DNA of 46,584 nt from WRDS01 sp964492775 (GTDB taxonomy: Bacteria; Actinomycetota; Coriobacteriia; Anaerosomatales; PHET01), in assembly GCA_964492775.1 (NCBI GenBank), contig CAZBLH010000013.1, forward strand, positions 1 through 46,584. The letters are read 5' to 3'. Below the pieces are notes generated by a model. The model did not search any database. It had not been told where the DNA came from and worked only from the letters and a program-made list of their open reading frames with translations. This document shows, piece by piece, positions 1 through 8,687 of this stretch (within the stretch, counting starts at the first letter, position 1; each line of letters starts with the position of its first letter). A program made the translations under genes and the position numbers.

Positions 1-773
1 GGCGAGGCGGCCTTCGCCTGCTCGAAGAGGTCGCGCACGCGCGAGGCGCCGACACCGACGAACATCTCGACGAAGTCCGAGCCGGAGATGGAGAAGAACG
101 GCACTGCGGCCTCACCCGCGACGGCCCGCGCCAGAAGCGTCTTGCCGGTGCCCGGAGGGCCTACGAGCAGAACACCCTTGGGAATCTTCGCGCCAAGCGC
201 CTGGAACTTGCCAGGGTTGGCTAGGAACTCCTTGATCTCGTGGAGCTCCTCGATGGCCTCATCGGCACCGGCAACGTCTTTGAAGGTGATACGCGGCTGG
301 TCGCGCGTCATGCGCTTCGCGCGCGCCTTGCCGAAGTTCATGATCTTTGAGTTGCCACCCTGCATCTGGTTCAGGAAGAACAGCATGATGAAGACCAGCG
401 CCAAAATGGGGAGCACGTTGCCGAGAATCGCGATCCACGGGCTAGGGCCGGAGTTGTCCACGGTGTAGTCGAGGTCGTTCGCCTCGGCAAACTCCTGGAA
501 GCGGTCTTCACCGACCCAGGTCGAGGTGAACGCCGCAGGGTCCTTGCCGGCGCGCTTGTCGGCATCGTCTACCCAGTACGTGCCTGTCAGACTCATGTCT
601 CTCAGAACGAGAGCGACCTTCTCGACCCTGCCGTCCTCGGCAGCGGTGACGAACTGGCTCGTCGTTATCTCGGCGGGCGTGTTCGTGCCGGTGGCCATCT
701 GCGTCATGACGACCCAAACGAGCACGCCGAGAAGCGCGAGGTATATCAGGACTGTGCGCAGATTCTTGTTCAC
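1..773 (-). CDS. ftsH: ATP-dependent zinc metalloprotease FtsH (partial, N-terminal part)
   Basis: Membrane-anchored AAA+ protease that degrades misfolded membrane proteins and selected regulators. The visible part has the N-terminal membrane segment (about residues 8-24), a short extracytoplasmic domain, a second membrane segment (about 112-134), and the AAA domain with Walker A GPPGTGKT at 205-212 followed by FVEMFVGVGASRVRDLF, typical of FtsH. The rest of the AAA domain and the HExxH protease domain lie beyond the left edge. I chose the GTG at 771-773 because an AAGGAGA ribosome site sits just upstream. It is the last visible gene of a tilS-hpt-ftsH run, an order known from many Gram-positive bacteria. 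Confidence 0.96.
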   Translation of the reverse strand, partial: MNKNLRTVLIYLALLGVLVWVVMTQMATGTNTPAEITTSQFVTAAEDGRVEKVALVLRDMSLTGTYWVDDADKRAGKDPAAFTSTWVGEDRFQEFAEANDLDYTVDNSGPSPWIAILGNVLPILALVFIMLFFLNQMQGGNSKIMNFGKARAKRMTRDQPRITFKDVAGADEAIEELHEIKEFLANPGKFQALGAKIPKGVLLVGPPGTGKTLLARAVAGEAAVPFFSISGSDFVEMFVGVGASRVRDLFEQAKAAS

Positions 774-815
774 GCTATTGAGTCTCCTTGAGTAGCGCCG
801 TGGCAGGCGCTTCGA

Positions 816-1358
816 TCACGAGTAGACGGCGGGATCAAGCACGCCGACGTACGGAAGGTTGCGATACCTCTCTGCATAATCCAAGCCATATCCGACGACG
901 AACTCGTCTGGAATCTCGAAGCCGATGTACTTGCACTGGATTGGTACCCGCTGCTCGACCTTTTTCCGCAACAGGGTCGCGACCTCGAGCGAACGCGGCT
1001 TGCGGCTCGCGAGGTTCTTGAGCAAGTACTTAAGCGTCAGCCCCGTGTCGAGGATGTCCTCGACAACGAGCACGTGACGGTTCTCGATGGTGTCATCGAG
1101 GTCCTTCAGGATGCGCACGACACCCGAGGACTTGGTCGTGGACCCGTAGCTTGAGACGGCCATGAAGTCGATCTCGACCGGTGATTCGATTGCGCGCGCA
1201 AGGTCGGCGACGAACAGCGCCGCGCCGCGCAGGACCGCGACCAGCAGTACCGTCTCCCCGCCGTAATCCGCCGAGATCTGAGCTCCAAGCTCTGCGATCC
1301 GCTCCTGAATCTGCTCCTCGGAGAGAATCACACGAGATACATCGGGATGGGTTGCCAT
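816..1358 (-). CDS. hpt: Hypoxanthine phosphoribosyltransferase
   Basis: Purine salvage enzyme that makes IMP/GMP from hypoxanthine/guanine and PRPP in the cytoplasm. The 180-residue length is normal for the family. The PRPP-binding motif is seen as VLVVEDILDTGLT (residues 96-108), and the early VLRGA loop (about 42-46) and the SYGSTT flexible-loop region are present. It starts 3 bases after the tilS stop, so the two genes are almost certainly cotranscribed, and ftsH follows after 42 bases. Confidence 0.96.
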   Translation of the reverse strand: MATHPDVSRVILSEEQIQERIAELGAQISADYGGETVLLVAVLRGAALFVADLARAIESPVEIDFMAVSSYGSTTKSSGVVRILKDLDDTIENRHVLVVEDILDTGLTLKYLLKNLASRKPRSLEVATLLRKKVEQRVPIQCKYIGFEIPDEFVVGYGLDYAERYRNLPYVGVLDPAVYS

Positions 1359-1361
1359 CAG

Positions 1362-2798
1362 TCAGCTACTCCTGTCCTCATGCGCCGGCGCATCGGTCGG
1401 CTTCGTCCAGGTCAACCGGATCACGTCAACGGTCGACCCGGTCACCCGGTACTCCTCGCTCATGCGTATCCCCGCGAGCCAGACGATGCACTCGCCGTCA
1501 CGCACAACAGGCACACGCCCGCGCACCCGACGTGGGACCTTCGCGTCTACCAGCAGATCGGAGAGCTTGCGCGACCCGCTCATGCCGAGCGGCCGCATCC
1601 GGTCCCCGGCCTTTGCGGAATCCACGATCAGCTCGCCACTCAGCCGGTCGGCGTCGATGACGATCGACTCTGCCGAGTCAATCGGGAACGACACCGAATC
1701 CACACTCACGCGCTCGGCGGCCATGACCCCGGCCTCGCCCATGTCCGCCTTGCCCCCAACCGGAAGCAAGACTGGAGCCATCGAGGCGTCGCCGGTGCTC
1801 TCGCGCGAGATGACCATCTTACCGTACTCGGTGAATGCCCTCAGGCCACCGGGCAGGTCGCAGGCGAACGCGTCCTGGTCGAAGCCGCCGAGAACCGCCT
1901 CGATGTGTGAGGCCTCGATCCTCGACGCCTCAGGGAAGGTGCCGATGATTGCCGAGCGAATCGTCCTGCGCGCCATCGTCGGGTCGAGGGTTGCAATGAG
2001 CGCACGCTCAAACCGCACCTCGCGGCCGGGCTCGGACTCGGCGAAGTCGCGGGCGAATGCCTCAGCCATCGAACTCAGCAGCGCATCATCCGCTACCAAG
2101 AGGTCCATCGTGCGCTCGAGAGCGGCGCGGAAGGCCGGGTTCACTTTTTCAGCAGCCGGAAGCATGGTGGCGCGGACATGCGCTCGCAAGCGTGACGTGT
2201 CGGCATTGCTGGCGTCCTCACGCCAGGCCTGGCCACGGCCGATCAGCCACTCGCGGAGCGGGGCGCGCTCGACCGAGAGCAGCGGGCGCACGATGCGGTC
2301 ACGCACCGGTGCGATCGAGGCGAGTCCGCCGGCGCCTGCGCCGAACAGCGCGCGCACGAAGAACGTCTCGATTCGGTCATCGAGCGTGTGCGCGACTGCG
2401 ATCCGCCCGCGCTCCACAGGTTCGCCCAGGCGCGCGCAGTGGGCATCGAGTTCACTCTCGGCGAAGCGGTACCGTACGCGCCGCCCGGCGTCCTCGAGGT
2501 TCAGCTTGTTGGCCTCGGCGAACGCAGCGACATCGTATGAGGCGACGCGGACCTCGATGCCAAGCGAAGCCGCGATCTCGCGCACGAACGCCTCGTCTCC
2601 GTCGGACTCGGCGCCGCGAAGCCCGTGGTTCACGTGCACGACGAGCGGGCGGAGCGGCCCGAAGACTCCCTCGGCGATCATCAGGAGCATCGCAACCGAG
2701 TCGGCGCCACCCGAGACCATCGCCACCACAGGCGCACTGGGCGCGAACATCTGGTGGCGCGCCGCAGTCCTGGATGCGATGTCTTCAATTCCGACCAT
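1362..2798 (-). CDS. tilS: tRNA(Ile)-lysidine synthase
   Basis: Essential ATP-dependent enzyme that converts C34 of the CAU-anticodon tRNA-Ile to lysidine, switching it from Met to Ile reading. The PP-loop pyrophosphatase motif SGGADS is at residues 29-34, followed by VVHVNHGLRG and the VAHTLDDRIET segment typical of TilS. The 478-residue length includes the C-terminal substrate-binding domain. The ATG lies 4 bases after the stop of the upstream ABC permease gene, with GAGG just ahead, so this essential gene may be read through from the osmoprotectant transporter operon. Confidence 0.95.
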   Translation of the reverse strand: MVGIEDIASRTAARHQMFAPSAPVVAMVSGGADSVAMLLMIAEGVFGPLRPLVVHVNHGLRGAESDGDEAFVREIAASLGIEVRVASYDVAAFAEANKLNLEDAGRRVRYRFAESELDAHCARLGEPVERGRIAVAHTLDDRIETFFVRALFGAGAGGLASIAPVRDRIVRPLLSVERAPLREWLIGRGQAWREDASNADTSRLRAHVRATMLPAAEKVNPAFRAALERTMDLLVADDALLSSMAEAFARDFAESEPGREVRFERALIATLDPTMARRTIRSAIIGTFPEASRIEASHIEAVLGGFDQDAFACDLPGGLRAFTEYGKMVISRESTGDASMAPVLLPVGGKADMGEAGVMAAERVSVDSVSFPIDSAESIVIDADRLSGELIVDSAKAGDRMRPLGMSGSRKLSDLLVDAKVPRRVRGRVPVVRDGECIVWLAGIRMSEEYRVTGSTVDVIRLTWTKPTDAPAHEDRSS

Positions 2799-2802
2799 GG
2801 CC

Positions 2803-3576
2803 TCAGCGTACCCGAATCGCCTTGGCCGCGCGCGTTGTCACCGTGCGCCCAAAGACCTTCTCGGCGGCGGCCAGGAACGCATCCAGAATCAGTGCTAGCG
2901 CCGCGGCGAGCAGGCCACCTTGCAGCGTCACGGCGGGGTCGAGATTGGCCAGGCCTGAGATGATTGGCCCCCCGAGCCCACCGGCATCGATGGTGGCGCC
3001 GATCGTGGCGGTGGCGACCGCGACAATCACGCTCACTCGCACTCCGGCGAAGATGACAGGAGCAGCAACCGGCAACTCGGCGAACCAGAGGACCTGAAGG
3101 GGACGCATCCCCATCGCACGCGCCGACTCGAGCATCGTAGCTGGAGCGGACTGGATCCCCGAGATAGTGTTTTGGAGCACGGGCAGCGTTCCGTATATGG
3201 CCAGCGCGAAGACGGTCGGTCGGAATCCCAGGCCCAAGACGGGTATCGAAAGTGCCAGCACGGCCACCGGCGGGAACGACTGCCCGAAGTTCGCGATGTC
3301 TGATACGACATCGAGGAAGTCGGCCCCTGCCGGGCGTGTCACGAATATACCGAGGGCGATGCCCGCGACAGTCGAGAGCGTCGCCGCCAGCGCCACCAAG
3401 GCCAGGTGCTCCCCGATGAGATCGAGCATCGGGCGCTCGTAGATGAGTCGCGTCTCATTCGGGAACATCGGCCCAAGGGCCGCGCGCCAAAGTCCCGGAG
3501 CGGACGCGAGGGCGAGATAAGCCGCGAGCGCAGCGCTCGGCACCGCGAAGGCTCTGAGGAGGCGGCCAGCCCTCAT
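2803..3576 (-). CDS. Osmoprotectant ABC transporter permease (OpuCB/ProW type)
   Basis: Inner-membrane permease of about 257 residues with five to six hydrophobic segments. The binding-protein-dependent transport signature region (MLESARAMGMRPLQVLWFAELP) carries the EAA-loop pattern that contacts the ATPase. By family knowledge such proteins import glycine betaine, choline or carnitine. The ATG overlaps the stop of the ATPase gene by 4 bases (ATGA), which suggests translational coupling. It is the second permease of the cluster, shorter than the one at 4526-5668. Confidence 0.9.
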   Translation of the reverse strand: MRAGRLLRAFAVPSAALAAYLALASAPGLWRAALGPMFPNETRLIYERPMLDLIGEHLALVALAATLSTVAGIALGIFVTRPAGADFLDVVSDIANFGQSFPPVAVLALSIPVLGLGFRPTVFALAIYGTLPVLQNTISGIQSAPATMLESARAMGMRPLQVLWFAELPVAAPVIFAGVRVSVIVAVATATIGATIDAGGLGGPIISGLANLDPAVTLQGGLLAAALALILDAFLAAAEKVFGRTVTTRAAKAIRVR

Positions 3577-4529
3577 CGCACGGGCTCTCGGAAGTGCGAC
3601 ATGAGGCGCTCTATCGAGATCGAACCCACGATCTTGCCGCCGTCTCCGGCCACGGGCAGGACGTCCTGGCCCGCCTCAAGCAGGCGAGCCAGGGCCTCGC
3701 GCAGGGTCACGCCTGCCGGGACGGTGAGCGCCGCGTCCGTAGGGGCCTCGGCAGGCGGTCCGAGCACGAGTTCGATGTGTGCGAGCGACAGCCGCTTCAG
3801 CGCACGCTCCGCACCGACGAACTCGGCCACGAACTCATCACTCGGATACGCGAGCACACGCTCGGGCACGTCGTACTGCACGAGCCGGCCCTCCCGCATA
3901 AGCGCGATGCGGTCGCCGAGCCGGATCGCCTCATCGATGTCGTGCGTCACGAACACGACAGTCTTGCCGAGCCTCGAGAGGATGCGGCAGAACTCCTGCT
4001 GCAACCTGTCGCGCGTGAGCGGGTCTACCGCCCCGAACGGCTCGTCCATGAGCAGCACCGGTGGGTCTGCCGCCAGTGCGCGAGCCACTCCTACGCGCTG
4101 GGCCTCGCCACCGGAGAGTTCGTCGGGGTAGGCTCCGTCATAGCGCTCCGGATCCAACCCGACGAGTTCCAGCAGCTCGGTCACCCGCGCGTCGATCCGG
4201 TCCTGCTCCCACCCGCGCAGCCAGGGCACCGTCCCGATGTTCTCGTGGACCGTCCAGTGCGGAAAGAGTCCCACGCCTTGGATCGCGTACCCGATGCCAC
4301 GCCTCAGCTCCTGCGGGTCGAGCGTCGTGATGTCAACGCCATCAAGCAGAATCTTGCCGTCGTCCGGCTCGATCAGCCTGTTGATCATCCTCAGCGTCGT
4401 CGACTTTCCGCACCCCGACGGGCCGAGCAGGACGACCACTTCGCCCTCGGGCACCTCCAAAGACAGGTTCTCTACCGCCGGCCTTGCGGCACCCTCGTAG
4501 CGTTTGGTCACGCCGTCCAGCCGGATCAT
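3573..4529 (-). CDS. Osmoprotectant ABC transporter ATP-binding protein (OpuCA/ProV type)
   Basis: Cytoplasmic ATPase of the quaternary-amine importer, 318 residues. Walker A GPSGCGKST (about 36-44), signature LSGGEAQRVGVARALA and Walker B PPVLLMDEPFGAVDP are all visible. The C-terminal 70 residues (ALTVPAGVTLREALARLLEAGQDVLPV...) look like a single CBS-type module, the osmosensing element described in OpuA/OpuC ATPases. It overlaps both flanking permease genes by 4 bases, so all three are translationally coupled. Confidence 0.94.
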   Translation of the reverse strand: MIRLDGVTKRYEGAARPAVENLSLEVPEGEVVVLLGPSGCGKSTTLRMINRLIEPDDGKILLDGVDITTLDPQELRRGIGYAIQGVGLFPHWTVHENIGTVPWLRGWEQDRIDARVTELLELVGLDPERYDGAYPDELSGGEAQRVGVARALAADPPVLLMDEPFGAVDPLTRDRLQQEFCRILSRLGKTVVFVTHDIDEAIRLGDRIALMREGRLVQYDVPERVLAYPSDEFVAEFVGAERALKRLSLAHIELVLGPPAEAPTDAALTVPAGVTLREALARLLEAGQDVLPVAGDGGKIVGSISIERLMSHFREPVR

Positions 4530-5668
4530 CGACTCCTCCTCGCCCTGCGCGCCATGAGGCCCTGGACCGCTCGCATCGCGATGTCGACGCCGAGCGCCAA
4601 CGTGACTAGTGCGACCGAGCCGAGAAGCACCAGGTCATCCGCGGTCTGCGACACGCCGCCGAAGATCGGCCGCCCGAGCGTGCCGGCGGCCACGAACACG
4701 CCAAGGGTGGCGCTACCAATCGTCTGCTGCGCGGCCGTGCGGATACCCGAGAAGACGATGGGCGCAGAGAGCGGGATCTGCACCTTGCGCAGGATCTGCC
4801 GGTCGTCCAGGCCCATGCCACGTGCCGCCTCGACGACCGCATCCGGCACTGCCTGCAGCCCGGCAAACGTGTTGCGCACGATCGCAAGCAGCGCGTACAG
4901 CGTCAGCGCGATCACGACCGGCGCCCAGCCGAGCACCCCGATGCCGAGCGCACGAACCGCCGGGACCTTCTCGGCAAGGAACCCTAGTGGCACCGCGAGG
5001 ATGCCGATCATAGCGAGACCCGGGATCGTCTGGAACACGCTCGTCGAGGTGAACACGGACCGCGCGAGTTCTGGCCGACCGTGCGCGAGGATACCGAGCG
5101 CCACACCCGCCAGAGTCGCAACGGTCATGGCCACGGCCGCGTACAGGAGATGCTGTCCGGTCCAGAGCCAGAAGTCCGACGAGACGTTCCGGTACTCGAG
5201 CGCCATTCCAAGCCTCGCCAGCCGGCCCGTAGCGACGAGTGCAACGAGCCCTGCGGGTGCAAGCAGCCCGAGGATGAGCGATACCCCGCGCATGCCCTTG
5301 GTCTCATGACGAGAGGCGATCACGATCGCGAATGCGCAGAACGCACCGAGCCAAACCGAACCGCCAAGCGAGTAGCGGGCGAGCGGACCCTCCTCGGCGA
5401 GCAGGCGGTCGGCAGCGATGCCGGAGCACCAGAAGAGCGCCACAATGGTGATGCTCGCCAGCAGACCTCGGAGAAGCGCAAGCGCTCCAGGCGGTTTCGA
5501 CAGCACCGACGCGACCACAAGAACGACCCACAGCGCCGCAAGCGGCACAACGAGCTGCGAGCCGAGCGCGGCGACCGCACTCACGGGTGTCCCGGACGCT
5601 ATGCGGAACGGGGCAAGGCTGCCGAAGTCAAGCGCGAACAGGGCCAGCAACCCGGCTGCCGACGCCAC
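4526..5668 (-). CDS. Osmoprotectant ABC transporter permease, long form
   Basis: Membrane permease of 380 residues from the GTG at 5668, with roughly ten hydrophobic segments. The last 200 residues hold the BPD transport domain, with the EAA-like loop VVEAARGMGLDDRQILRKVQIPLS. The N-terminal 170 residues are an extra hydrophobic block not found in plain OpuCB. The start is uncertain. No ribosome site precedes the GTG, but AGGAGGAG (5704-5711) sits exactly 5 bases before an in-frame CTG at 5698, which would add MRIAPHRVGL. An in-frame TGA lies just upstream, so no longer form is possible. Confidence 0.88.
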   Translation of the reverse strand: MASAAGLLALFALDFGSLAPFRIASGTPVSAVAALGSQLVVPLAALWVVLVVASVLSKPPGALALLRGLLASITIVALFWCSGIAADRLLAEEGPLARYSLGGSVWLGAFCAFAIVIASRHETKGMRGVSLILGLLAPAGLVALVATGRLARLGMALEYRNVSSDFWLWTGQHLLYAAVAMTVATLAGVALGILAHGRPELARSVFTSTSVFQTIPGLAMIGILAVPLGFLAEKVPAVRALGIGVLGWAPVVIALTLYALLAIVRNTFAGLQAVPDAVVEAARGMGLDDRQILRKVQIPLSAPIVFSGIRTAAQQTIGSATLGVFVAAGTLGRPIFGGVSQTADDLVLLGSVALVTLALGVDIAMRAVQGLMARRARRSR

Positions 5669-5728
5669 AAGTCCGACTCTGTGTGGTGCGATCCGCAGCC
5701 CCGCTCCTCCTCACGCCGACTGGTCCTG

Positions 5729-6691
5729 TCAGACGAGTCCATTCTGCTCGAGGAAGTCGGCCACGACATCCTCGGGCCGCTCACCGTTGACCTGGATGCG
5801 CGCGTTGAGCTCCTGGAGTGTCTCGAGATCAAGGCGCTGGAAGATGGGCGCGAGGATTTCGGCGATCTCAGGATACTGCTCCAGAACCTCGGCGCGGATG
5901 ACCGGCGTCGGCCAGTACACGAGCTGCGCTTCCTGGTCGTCGGCAAGCACCACCAAGCCGAGATCGGCTAGTGCGCCGTCAGTGCCGTATGCCATGCCGA
6001 AGTTCACGCCGTCTGTACCGTCGGCAACGGCCTTCTCGGTTTGGGCGGTATTGCCGCCGGAGAAGACTACGCGCTGGTCGGTAGCGAGCTCGATACCGTA
6101 GACCTCGACGAACGCGGGCCATGCATCCACATTGTTGAAGAACTCGTCGGATGCCGCGAGGCGCACGTCCTTGCCTGCGGCCACGAACTTCGCGAAGTCC
6201 GACATCGTCTTGAGCCCGTTCTGTTCGGCGAAGTCTCGGCGAGTCACGATCGCCCAGGTATTGTTGGCGCGTGCAGGCTCGAGCCAGACGATGCCGTTAG
6301 CCTCGTCGAGCCGTTTCGAGGTCTCGTAGCCGGTCTCGGGATCGCGGAACACGGCGGCCTCCACGCCCTCCTGCCCCTGGAAGAACAGCAAGCCACTGCC
6401 TGTGTACTCAGGGTAGATGTCGATATCGCCCGCGAGCAGCGCCTTGCGAACGACATCGGTGGATCCAGTCTGGCTGCGGTCATTCACCGAGAACCCTTCG
6501 GCCTCAAGCGCCTGCTGAATCACGGTGGCCAGTAGCTCACCCTCAGTATCGATCTTCGAGCCGACTGTGATCGGCCCTTTCGTCTGCTCTTGACCGTTCT
6601 CGCCGCCATCCTGCGGCGTCGCACACGCTGTGAGTGAGAGTGCTAGAACAGCCGCGACCAGCGCCGTGAGGACGCGTCTGCTGCTGGACAT
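5729..6691 (-). CDS. Osmoprotectant ABC transporter substrate-binding lipoprotein
   Basis: Extracytoplasmic binding protein of the OpuAC/OpuCC (glycine betaine/choline) family, 320 residues. I moved the start to the ATG at 6689-6691 because GGAGG lies 7 bases upstream and it yields a clean lipoprotein signal, MSSSRRVLTALVAAVLALSL with lipobox LTAC. The mature part opens with ITVGSKIDTEGELLATVIQQALEA, typical of this family, and contains IYPEYTGSGLL. It is first in a binding protein-permease-ATPase-permease cluster. Substrate specificity cannot be read from the sequence. Confidence 0.92.
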   Translation of the reverse strand: MSSSRRVLTALVAAVLALSLTACATPQDGGENGQEQTKGPITVGSKIDTEGELLATVIQQALEAEGFSVNDRSQTGSTDVVRKALLAGDIDIYPEYTGSGLLFFQGQEGVEAAVFRDPETGYETSKRLDEANGIVWLEPARANNTWAIVTRRDFAEQNGLKTMSDFAKFVAAGKDVRLAASDEFFNNVDAWPAFVEVYGIELATDQRVVFSGGNTAQTEKAVADGTDGVNFGMAYGTDGALADLGLVVLADDQEAQLVYWPTPVIRAEVLEQYPEIAEILAPIFQRLDLETLQELNARIQVNGERPEDVVADFLEQNGLV

Positions 6692-6829
6692 GGGACACCT
6701 CCGAGCCTCCGGTAGTCCGCCGGGACTGGGCATGCTCACGCCATCCCGTGCGCGGTCTTGGAAAGCTCATTCCCCAAACGCCGAGAATCGTGCGAATCGC
6801 GCTGCCGCGGAGCCGTGACGCCAACACGA

Positions 6830-6860
6830 AGCCACCGGCATCATCTCGATACCGGTGGCT
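6830..6860 (-). terminator. Stem-loop downstream of fdhE
   Basis: A perfect 9-bp inverted repeat, AGCCACCGG (6830-6838) with CCGGTGGCT (6852-6860) and a 13-base loop, lies 60 bases past the fdhE stop and ahead of the osmoprotectant operon. On the minus strand it is followed by TTCGTGTT rather than a true U-run, so it is either a weak intrinsic terminator or an mRNA-stabilising hairpin. Confidence 0.5.
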
Positions 6861-6920
6861 CGGTAGGGCGCTCTCTGCGCAGCGCGATTCTTCGCCGCTA
6901 CGGTGAGCCGAAAGCTCCCG

Positions 6921-7841
6921 TCAGACCTCGGTTGCTCCCTCATCGGCGGTATCGCCGAGGCTGGAGTAGCCCTCTTTGATGCCGACGACTTCGAGCTTCG
7001 CGGTGACGATGTCTTCGACTTGCATGGAGAGAGGTACCGTCATGTTGCCGCGGAACACAGTTCGCATGTACGCGTGGCAGTTGTTACACAAGTGGAGCCG
7101 GTGAGCCTCATCGCCATCCACGTGCGAATAGCGCAGCGAGTTCTGGCTGCGAGTGCCACACCTGACGCACTGGAGGCGCTCGACGTCCCACTCACAGCGG
7201 CACAGGCCACACCAGAGCGTGCGACCGGCACCCATGGACTTCTGAGACTCGCCGATCTGCGCGAGGGTCGGAACCGAACCGCAGACTGGACAGGTGCGCC
7301 TTCTGCCGGCGTCTCTTGTCGTCTTCTCAAGGCCATCCATCGTCTCGCGTGCAGGGCCCTCAAGGAACGGGGTGACAGCTGCGGAGACCACAAGTGCGGC
7401 GGTGGCGGGGGTGACGGCGCTCTCTTCGGCGGTGATTGCCCTGACTGCCGATGCGACGAAGTCGGCTGGAGCTGCCGCAGCCGCCGCAACGCTGTCCTCG
7501 GTCATAACGCTGGCGAGATCCAGTCCCGTCAGCGCCTTCGCCTGATCCTCAGGGAGAACGCCCGACTCAGCAACGTAGGCGACGACGCGCGAGGCTGCAT
7601 CGCGGAGATCGTCGATCTCGATCACAGGCGGACGGGACTCGAAGACCGTTCCGCCAGACTCGAAGATCTCGGCAACCTCCGCATCGGTGGGTGCCTCGTA
7701 CTCGTGCTTCCCGGCGAGCTCGTTCGCAATCTCTTCCTGTAGCGCCCAGAGTCCCTGGAAGAACTTGAGCCTTGCAGCATCCGCGCCTTCGAGCTCATCG
7801 AGATACGCGCTCGTCGCCCGGTTGACCAGATCGATATCCAA
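6921..7841 (-). CDS. fdhE: Formate dehydrogenase accessory protein FdhE
   Basis: Cytoplasmic rubredoxin-like protein needed for maturation of respiratory formate dehydrogenase. About 306 residues. The C-terminal part has the paired zinc/iron motifs CPVCGSVP (about 184), WCGLCRCEW, CVRCG and CNNCHAY, characteristic of FdhE. The N-terminal half is helical. I prefer the TTG at 7839-7841 because AAGGAG lies 8 bases upstream. The in-frame GTG at 7850 abuts the ribosome site and is less likely. It sits downstream of fdnGHI but is separated by a 174-base gap with competing hairpins and a possible promoter. Confidence 0.93.
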   Translation of the reverse strand: MDIDLVNRATSAYLDELEGADAARLKFFQGLWALQEEIANELAGKHEYEAPTDAEVAEIFESGGTVFESRPPVIEIDDLRDAASRVVAYVAESGVLPEDQAKALTGLDLASVMTEDSVAAAAAAPADFVASAVRAITAEESAVTPATAALVVSAAVTPFLEGPARETMDGLEKTTRDAGRRRTCPVCGSVPTLAQIGESQKSMGAGRTLWCGLCRCEWDVERLQCVRCGTRSQNSLRYSHVDGDEAHRLHLCNNCHAYMRTVFRGNMTVPLSMQVEDIVTAKLEVVGIKEGYSSLGDTADEGATEV

Positions 7842-7892
7842 GTGATCCACTCCTTCTTCTCGCTTCGGAAGGCATGCTACCTGACCACACTG

Positions 7893-7958
7893 CCCTCCGC
7901 ACGGACGACTGACCGTGCGGAGGGGGGCTCGGCCTGTCTTGCTCCGAACCCCCCTCCG
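7893..7958 (-). promoter_or_regulatory. Two mutually exclusive hairpins before fdhE (attenuator-like)
   Basis: On the minus strand, CGGAGGGGGG (7958-7949) can pair over 10 bp with CCCCCCTCCG (7927-7918). That same stretch, extended as CCCTCCGCACGG (7924-7913), can pair over 12 bp with CCGTGCGGAGGG (7904-7893). The two stems share 7918-7924, so only one can form at a time. This is the geometry of an attenuator or riboswitch expression platform. No U-run follows the second hairpin. Confidence 0.55.
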
Positions 7959-7980
7959 GGTCGCTGCGTCTTCTCGTACG

Positions 7981-7987
7981 ATTTATA
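7981..7987 (-). promoter_or_regulatory. Candidate -10 box (TATAAAT) for fdhE
   Basis: TATAAAT on the minus strand is an AT-rich island in GC-rich DNA, flanked on both sides by CGTACG (7975-7980 and 7989-7994). A transcript from here would begin just upstream of the competing hairpins. No convincing -35 box was found, so this is tentative; the CGTACG pair may be an operator. Confidence 0.35.
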
Positions 7988-8015
7988 CCGTACGGCAATC
8001 TACGCTGCAGCCCAA

Positions 8016-8687
8016 TTAGGACTCAATCACGTTGTCGCCCTTGGCGAGCTCCTCCTCGGCCCAGTGGCCCCAGTGATAGCGAGCCTCGGCCTCGGTCACA
8101 CGACCGTTGCCGAACATCAGCCGGTGCAGACCCCGATAGGGCTGGAAGATGCCGGCCCCGAGGTAGATGTGCGCCATGAGCAGAATCGTGAGGAGCACGA
8201 ACGAGACGTCATGCACCAGCAGCGCGATGCGGAAGACCTCCGGCGAGAACCAGACGCCTGCCCAGAGAATCGCACCCGAGATGGCGATGGTGACACCGGA
8301 AAGGATAAGCATCCCATCCGCCAGCCTCTGGCCGGACTTGGTCTCATGCTGCGGCGGCATGTGGGTCGACTTCGGGGCGAAGAGGTACTTCGGGAACAGC
8401 GCCATGAACTTCTTGTCGTCCTCGTCCCACGGGGCGAAGAGGTTCTTCATGATGTGCGCAAAGCCCTTGGGCGCCACGATCATGCCGATCAGCGGACCGC
8501 CGATGAACACGACGGCGAAGACCTTGTGACCGATGCGTACAGCCTGGACCACGTCCTTGCCAACCGCAGCACCAAGTGCCGGGATGAAGATGACCAGGCC
8601 CGAGAAGATGAGCATGAGACATGCGACGGTATGGAAGCCATGGATGACCCGCTTAAGCAGGCTATGGCGCTGGATGTAGCGAGTCAC
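8016..8687 (-). CDS. fdnI: Formate dehydrogenase gamma subunit, cytochrome b556
   Basis: Integral membrane dihaem cytochrome b that passes electrons from the beta subunit to the quinone pool. The 223-residue length matches FdnI/FdoI. It has four strong hydrophobic segments, the first being VACLMLIFSGLVIFIPALG, and histidines placed for haem ligation (HGFH near residues 17-20, HKVF, and HDVSF/HIYLG later). The GTG start overlaps the beta-subunit stop by one base (TAGTG), so the two are translationally coupled. Confidence 0.93.
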   Translation of the reverse strand: MTRYIQRHSLLKRVIHGFHTVACLMLIFSGLVIFIPALGAAVGKDVVQAVRIGHKVFAVVFIGGPLIGMIVAPKGFAHIMKNLFAPWDEDDKKFMALFPKYLFAPKSTHMPPQHETKSGQRLADGMLILSGVTIAISGAILWAGVWFSPEVFRIALLVHDVSFVLLTILLMAHIYLGAGIFQPYRGLHRLMFGNGRVTEAEARYHWGHWAEEELAKGDNVIES

